Source: Magicicada septendecula (taxonomy: Eukaryota > Arthropoda > Insecta > Hemiptera > Cicadidae). From it: a stretch of 64,000 bases of DNA. This document shows positions 60,292 to 64,000 of the stretch, one piece after another. The stretch covers positions 146,217,574-146,281,573 of the forward strand of contig CM068369.1 of assembly GCA_034769895.1 (NCBI GenBank), given 5' to 3'. Numbering within the stretch: position 1 is the first letter of the stretch; every line of letters begins with the position of its first letter. A program made the position numbers and the translations under genes. Below the pieces are notes generated by a model that had not been told where the DNA came from, did not search any database, and worked only from the letters and a program-made list of their open reading frames with translations.

Positions 60292-60721
60292 AAATGTGAA
60301 AATCGAAAACATAAACAGACGGTGTTTGTTGACACGTAAACATTGCACACTTAAAATGTAAACATTCCGAGTTCGTTGACATGTAAACTGTTTTTCCTTT
60401 CGTGAGTAATCGTTCGTTAATAAGATATGAATTAGCTTAATCGATTAAATGGTTAGACGAGTAATGGTAAATGTGAAGGTAAAGAAGGTAAGTATGTAGG
60501 TTCGATTCCTGTTAATTCATATTTTTGTTAAAAATCTTTTTTATAAATATTGAGGAGAAGGGATAATAACATATTCTTTTATAATTATTAACAACGTTGT
60601 TTGGTATTTGTCATTGTAAAGTACAATCGGAAACCATGACGCCACTTAAATCTGTAATATTTTTTTAACATTATGGACAAAATGTTTAACGGATAACACA
60701 ACACAGTTTCAATTGGATTAG
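60292..60721. other. Noncoding spacer with a tRNA-like stretch
   Basis: AT-rich. At 60425-60522 a 10-bp perfect complementarity (ATATGAATTA and TAATTCATAT) encloses 'ggttcgattcc', identical to a tRNA B box, but no convincing anticodon arm is present (see findings). No coding signal. Confidence 0.35.
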
Positions 60722-60880
60722 GTTAAACGTTACTTATATGAATATGGATATCTTTATACGAAAGATAAAACGTCATTGCAATTAGTAAATGATTCAGATG
60801 TTTCCAATGCCCTCCTTATATTTCATGAATATTACAAATTACCTGCTGACGGCAAATTAAATAATGAAACTCGAAATTAA
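60722..60880 (+). pseudogene. Matrix-metalloproteinase prodomain-like exon fragment
   Basis: A 52-codon segment VKRYLYEYGYLYTKDKTS...DVSNALLIFHEYYKLPADGKLNNET, preceded by a splice-acceptor-like 'ttggattag'. The pattern 'YL--YGYL---...V--AL--FQ-Y--L--DGKLN--T' is that of the peptidoglycan-binding-like prodomain of matrix metalloproteinases, which is normally followed by the cysteine switch and zinc protease. Both are absent: the frame stops where DNA from the double-jelly-roll gene begins. MMP-like genes occur in some insect DNA viruses as well as in hosts. Either a host exon was captured or the intact element carried such a gene. Confidence 0.55.
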
Positions 60881-60991
60881 TTTGAATCGTCAACGAATTT
60901 TCCTACACAGACGACCGCCTACTGTATGATACTACATGATTCGCTTGTAGAATATACGCCATTGTCCAACACAGTACATAGTCGTGTTTAA
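60876..60991 (+). pseudogene. Last ~38 codons of the double-jelly-roll gene, copy 1
   Basis: Matches 61826-61941 apart from a few bases, from within 'EFESSTNFP' to the terminal stop. It is joined to the prodomain-like fragment at 'aatttgaatcg'. Confidence 0.88.
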
Positions 60992-61069
60992 GTCTTGTCG
61001 AATAAAGAGAGACATACACGCACAGGTAATTACATTATAAACTAGGAATTGCTTCCAACGTCTGCGAGC

Positions 61070-61310
61070 GAGAGAGAGAACGCGCATGTAAGTAGTTGAC
61101 AACACACACGCACACATAGTTAATATTTGTTAATTATTTAATACAATGAAAAATGAAGTCAACGTTTTGACGATGAGTGAGAGAGAGAGAGAGAGAGAGA
61201 GAGCGGGCGTTGTAAGTACGTACACAGTTAATATTTGTCGAATATATATAAACTTTCTAAAATCATATACATGCACGGAGAGGAGAAACGGTTTGAACAT
61301 AACTTTTGAC

Positions 61311-61369
<59 letters not shown>

Positions 61370-61395
61370 CAGACAGATAGACAGACAGACAGAGT
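61070..61395 (+). repeat. Repeat module with (GA)n/(CAGA)n, copy 2
   Basis: Same module as 59205-59560, with a longer first (GA)n tract and a shorter CAGA tract. It ends by joining 'gtttgtttaaagcaa', which corresponds to the end of the exonuclease-like gene. Confidence 0.85.
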
Positions 61396-61521
61396 TTGTT
61401 TAAAGCAATTTTTCAGAAAATTTGTAACAGACATAATAATTTGATCATACACACACACATGTATTAAATTCAATAACACGCTTGATAATACAAATAATTT
61501 TTACGTTTAAATAAAAATCTT
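61396..61521 (+). repeat. Intron-like module, copy 1 (short CA tract)
   Basis: 'cagaaaatttgtaacagaca', a short (CA)n, then 'tgtattaaattcaataa' and 'tttttacgtttaaataaa'. Related modules with different (CA)n lengths occur at 62000-62110, 63366-63460 and 63600-63830. Here it leads into a double-jelly-roll gene copy. Confidence 0.8.
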
Positions 61522-61941
61522 CAGACAGCAAGAAAAAATGTACTGACAGCACACGCTGATGAATTCGATCACTGTAACGTGATCAATGCGAGACTGTTTC
61601 TAAACGACAAGTATTATCCTTACGATAATTTAAACTTGGATATTGGGAAAGACCGTTTTGCATTATTGTACAATATGTACGCCAGTTTTCAAAGTTCGTA
61701 TTACCACCGTTTAGACGGCAGCCCAGTACTGACACCGGAATTATTCAAATCAAAAGCACCGCTGTTTGTTTTCGGTTGTAGCAGACAAGACGAAGCACTT
61801 AAGTCTTCAGCAGTTGATGTACGTTTAGAATTTGAATCGTCAACGAATTTTCCTACACAGACGACCGCCTACTGTATGATACTACATGATTCGCTTGTAG
61901 AATATACACCATTGACCAACACAGTACATAGACGTGTTTAA
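61522..61941 (+). pseudogene. Double-jelly-roll (capsid-like) protein 3' end, copy 2
   Basis: 140 codons from TARKNVLTAHADEFDHCNV, through NARLFLNDKYYPYDNLNL, FQSSYYHRLDGSP and FVFGCSRQDEALKSSAVD, to VEYTPLTNTVHRRV and a stop. This is the C-terminal part of a protein family annotated in arthropods and hydra as double-jelly-roll-like, related to the major capsid proteins of Polinton-type elements. The frame is open, but the upstream two-thirds is missing and the copy starts abruptly after the intron-like module. Confidence 0.8.
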
Positions 61942-61999
61942 GTCTTATTTTATACATATTTTGTAAATACTAGTTTTAAATATATATATATTTATTTTC

Positions 62000-62015
62000 A
62001 GAAATTGTAATTTGA

Positions 62016-62064
<49 letters not shown>

Positions 62065-62110
62065 TTAAATTCAATAAATAATGCACTTGATAATTTTTAC
62101 GTTTAAATAA
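62000..62110 (+). repeat. Intron-like module, copy 2
   Basis: 'cagaaattgtaatttgatca', a (CA)n of about 22 units, then 'tgtattaaattcaataa' and 'tttttacgtttaaataaa'. Confidence 0.8.
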
Positions 62111-62119
62111 AATCTATAC

Positions 62120-62297
62120 ACTTACCAAAGAAGATGTGTATACTGGAAGACACGTAAGACGTGCAGTATCAGCCAAACTAGTATGTGCGTTGTCTACACT
62201 GAAGACGTACAAACAGTCTTTCAACTGTTAAAAAAGATGTAGAGATTTCACGATGTATCAGCACACGTTGGTGAGAAATTGCCACTATAAAAATACG
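62120..62297 (+). pseudogene. Upstream exon fragment, probably of the jelly-roll gene
   Basis: Nearly identical to 63870-64000. In the 63.9-kb copy it is open (VNTEGVQTVFQLLKKRCRD then MYQHTLVRNCHY) and ends at a GTAAGAAT donor; here a difference in an A-run puts an early stop in frame. It precedes a (CA)n-containing segment (62298-62420) that looks like an intron, with 'cacag' as acceptor. Assignment to the jelly-roll gene is by position only, and the reading phase across this putative intron does not clearly match. Confidence 0.4.
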
Positions 62298-62337
62298 GTA
62301 AGAATATATTTTCAGAAATTGTAATTTGATCATACAC

Positions 62338-62421
<84 letters not shown>

Positions 62422-62422
<1 letters not shown>

Positions 62423-63004
62423 TTACCACTGTTACGACTCATAGAGAAAGACCACCCGATAACTATGCCTTTTAGGACCTAGGAGTTGAACGAGTATCCT
62501 GCCTTACCACAGACTAAAAGGCAGAATTGGATTGTCAAGACCTCGAGTCAGCTAGAAAAACCACGCTTTGTTGTGTTAGCGTTTCAGACAGCAAGAAAAA
62601 ATGTACTGACAGCACACGCTGATGAATTTGATCACTGTAACGTGATCAATGCGAGACTGTTTCTAAACGACAAGTATTATCCTTACGATAATTTAAACTT
62701 GGATATTGGGAAAGACCGTTTTGCATTATTGTACAATATGTACACCAGTTTTCAAAGTTCGTATTACCACCGTTTAGACGGCAGCCCAGTACTGACACCG
62801 GAATTATTCAAATCAAAAGCCCCGCTGTTTGTTTTCGGTTGTAGCAGACAAGACGAAGCACTTAAGTCTTCAGCAGTTGATGTACGTTTAGAATTTGAAT
62901 CATCAATGAATTTTCCTAGACAGACAACCGCCTACTGTAAGATACTACATGATTCGCTTGTAGAATATACACCATTGTCCAACACAGTACATAGACGTGT
63001 TTAA
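62422..63004 (+). pseudogene. Double-jelly-roll (capsid-like) protein 3' end, copy 3, with one stop
   Basis: The longest copy: ~194 codons. It starts after a splice-like acceptor with LPLLRLIEKDHPIT, has a TAG at 62480-62482 after MPFRT, and then runs open through ELNEYPALPQTKRQNW, VKTSSQLEKPRFVVLAFQTA and the region shared with copy 2 to the natural stop. The 'VKTSSQLEKPRFVVLAFQTA' block is highly characteristic of this family. Differences from copy 2 over the shared part are few, so the duplication is recent. The stop prevents full-length expression. Confidence 0.85.
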
Positions 63005-63059
63005 GTCTTATTTTATACATATTTTGTAAATACTAGTTTTAAATATATATATATTTTCA

Positions 63060-63310
63060 TCATATTTGTAACATTATAATATTGGAGCTATGTGTGTGTG
63101 TATGTATTTTTAATTGTAAAACTAGTTTAGATATATTTTAATACTTGTAACAATATAATCTTGGAACTGTGTATGTTTTTTTTTTTAAATTGTAAATATT
63201 AGTTTAGATATATTTTCATACTTGTAACAATATAATCTTGGAGCTGTGTATGTATTTTTAATTGTAAAACTGTTTAATATAATCTTGGAGCTGTGTGTAT
63301 GTATTTTAAT
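63060..63310 (+). repeat. Tandem ~85-bp repeats after the jelly-roll gene
   Basis: Three to four units with 'aatataatcttgga', 'ctgtgt' and 'atgtatttttaattgtaaaac'. Copy 2 at 61941-61980 keeps only the start of this 3' flank. Confidence 0.75.
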
Positions 63311-63365
63311 AAATGTATATATATATTACACACACTTTATTATTATTTGTATAACCCACTCCATA

Positions 63366-63460
63366 ATAATTTGATCATACACATACACGCGCACACACAC
63401 ATGTATTAAATTCAATAATGCGTTTGATAATGTTTTAATGCAAATAATTTTAGGGAAGTC
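63366..63460 (+). repeat. Intron-like module, copy 3
   Basis: 'aataatttgatcatacaca' with a short mixed CA tract, then 'tgtattaaattcaataa' and 'gataatgttttaatgcaaat'. Confidence 0.75.
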
Positions 63461-63599
63461 TACATTCCGCATTCATAAGGAGATAGTCACTGCTTACAGC
63501 TATGTATGTCCACAACAGAATTAGAGAGAGATATAAATGTCATCATACGCTGTGACCTACTTTCTAAATTTTTTACATTAAAAACGTTTGTTTAAAGCA

Positions 63600-63600
<1 letters not shown>
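63460..63600 (-). pseudogene. 3' end and flank of the exonuclease-like gene
   Basis: Matches 48565-48715 in the same orientation, including the last seven codons (minus strand, CFKQTFLM) and the downstream flank with 'agagagatataaatgtcatc'. It shows another piece of the main element transplanted into the array. Confidence 0.85.
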
Positions 63601-63830
<230 letters not shown>

Positions 63831-63869
63831 ATCTGCACATACATTAAAATTAAAATTAAATAAAATCTG

Positions 63870-64000
63870 TACATGTGTGTTGTCAACACTGAAGGCGTAC
63901 AAACAGTCTTTCAACTATTAAAAAAAAGATGTAGAGATTTCACGATGTATCAGCACACGTTGGTGAGAAATTGCCACTATAATAATACAGTAAGAATATA
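63870..64000 (+). pseudogene. Upstream exon fragment, second copy, cut by the window edge
   Basis: Copy of 62160-62300 with an open frame (VNTEGVQTVFQLLKKRCRD... MYQHTLVRNCHYNNT) reaching a GTAAGAAT donor at the window edge. The array therefore continues beyond 64,000. Confidence 0.5.

Overview
The window looks like a slice of a large, repeat-rich arthropod (probably insect) nuclear genome. It has long (CA)n and (GA)n microsatellites, AT-rich noncoding DNA, spliced short genes, many decayed LINE, hAT, mariner and MULE remnants, foldback MITEs and solo LTRs. There are no bacterial-style operons or ribosome binding sites. A scattered 'aggcctac' motif and the MITE family would fit a polyneopteran such as a cockroach relative, but that is only an impression. 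I see no convincing conserved host gene; essentially every recognisable coding sequence belongs to a mobile or virus-derived element.

Layout. 1-5.9 kb: AT-rich DNA with a solo LTR (5048-5505). 5.9-6.35 kb: MULE transposase relic. 6.6-9.8 kb: truncated copy of a PolB-encoding, virus-like element (exonuclease-like gene fragment, intact 97-residue gene, long noncoding tail with ~80-bp iterated repeats). 10.3-12.2 kb: Jockey-type LINE relic ending in a large inverted duplication. 13.6-22 kb: several decayed LINE fragments, a foldback MITE and a long (CA)n. 22.15-25.35 kb: a DNA transposon-like unit with inverted ends, a broken transposase-like reading frame and many copies of a 15-bp motif. 26.6-29.3 kb: long (CA)n tracts and two foldback MITEs. 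30.0-32.0 kb: a decayed hAT transposon containing a nested Harbinger-type MITE. 32.9-35.2 kb: mariner and LINE relics and a second solo LTR. 38.2-38.6 kb: GAA/CAA low-complexity tract. 38.9-45.0 kb: a ~6.1-kb unit with two ~2.6-kb inverted arms and an unrecognised centre. 45.0-45.6 kb: LINE C-terminus relic.

45.6-64.0 kb holds the most interesting material: a PolB element in reverse orientation (tail repeats, 97-residue gene, exonuclease-like gene, protein-primed-type DNA polymerase B with Endo VII-like insert) with a divergent single-BIR (IAP-like) gene, interrupted by a near-intact 4.7-kb Jockey-type LINE flanked by a perfect 15-bp target-site duplication. To its right lies a scrambled array of fragments of the same element: re-joined PolB pieces, the leader of the 97-residue gene, a DUF8207-like fragment, a matrix-metalloproteinase prodomain-like exon, and at least three copies of the 3' end of a double-jelly-roll (capsid-like) gene.

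Taken together, polymerase, exonuclease-like protein, small putative DNA-binding protein, capsid-like protein and an apoptosis-inhibitor-like gene resemble the gene set of Polinton/adintovirus-type integrated DNA elements. I see no integrase, packaging ATPase or maturation protease in this window, and PolB and the capsid-like copies are broken, so this is a decayed and rearranged locus rather than an active one.
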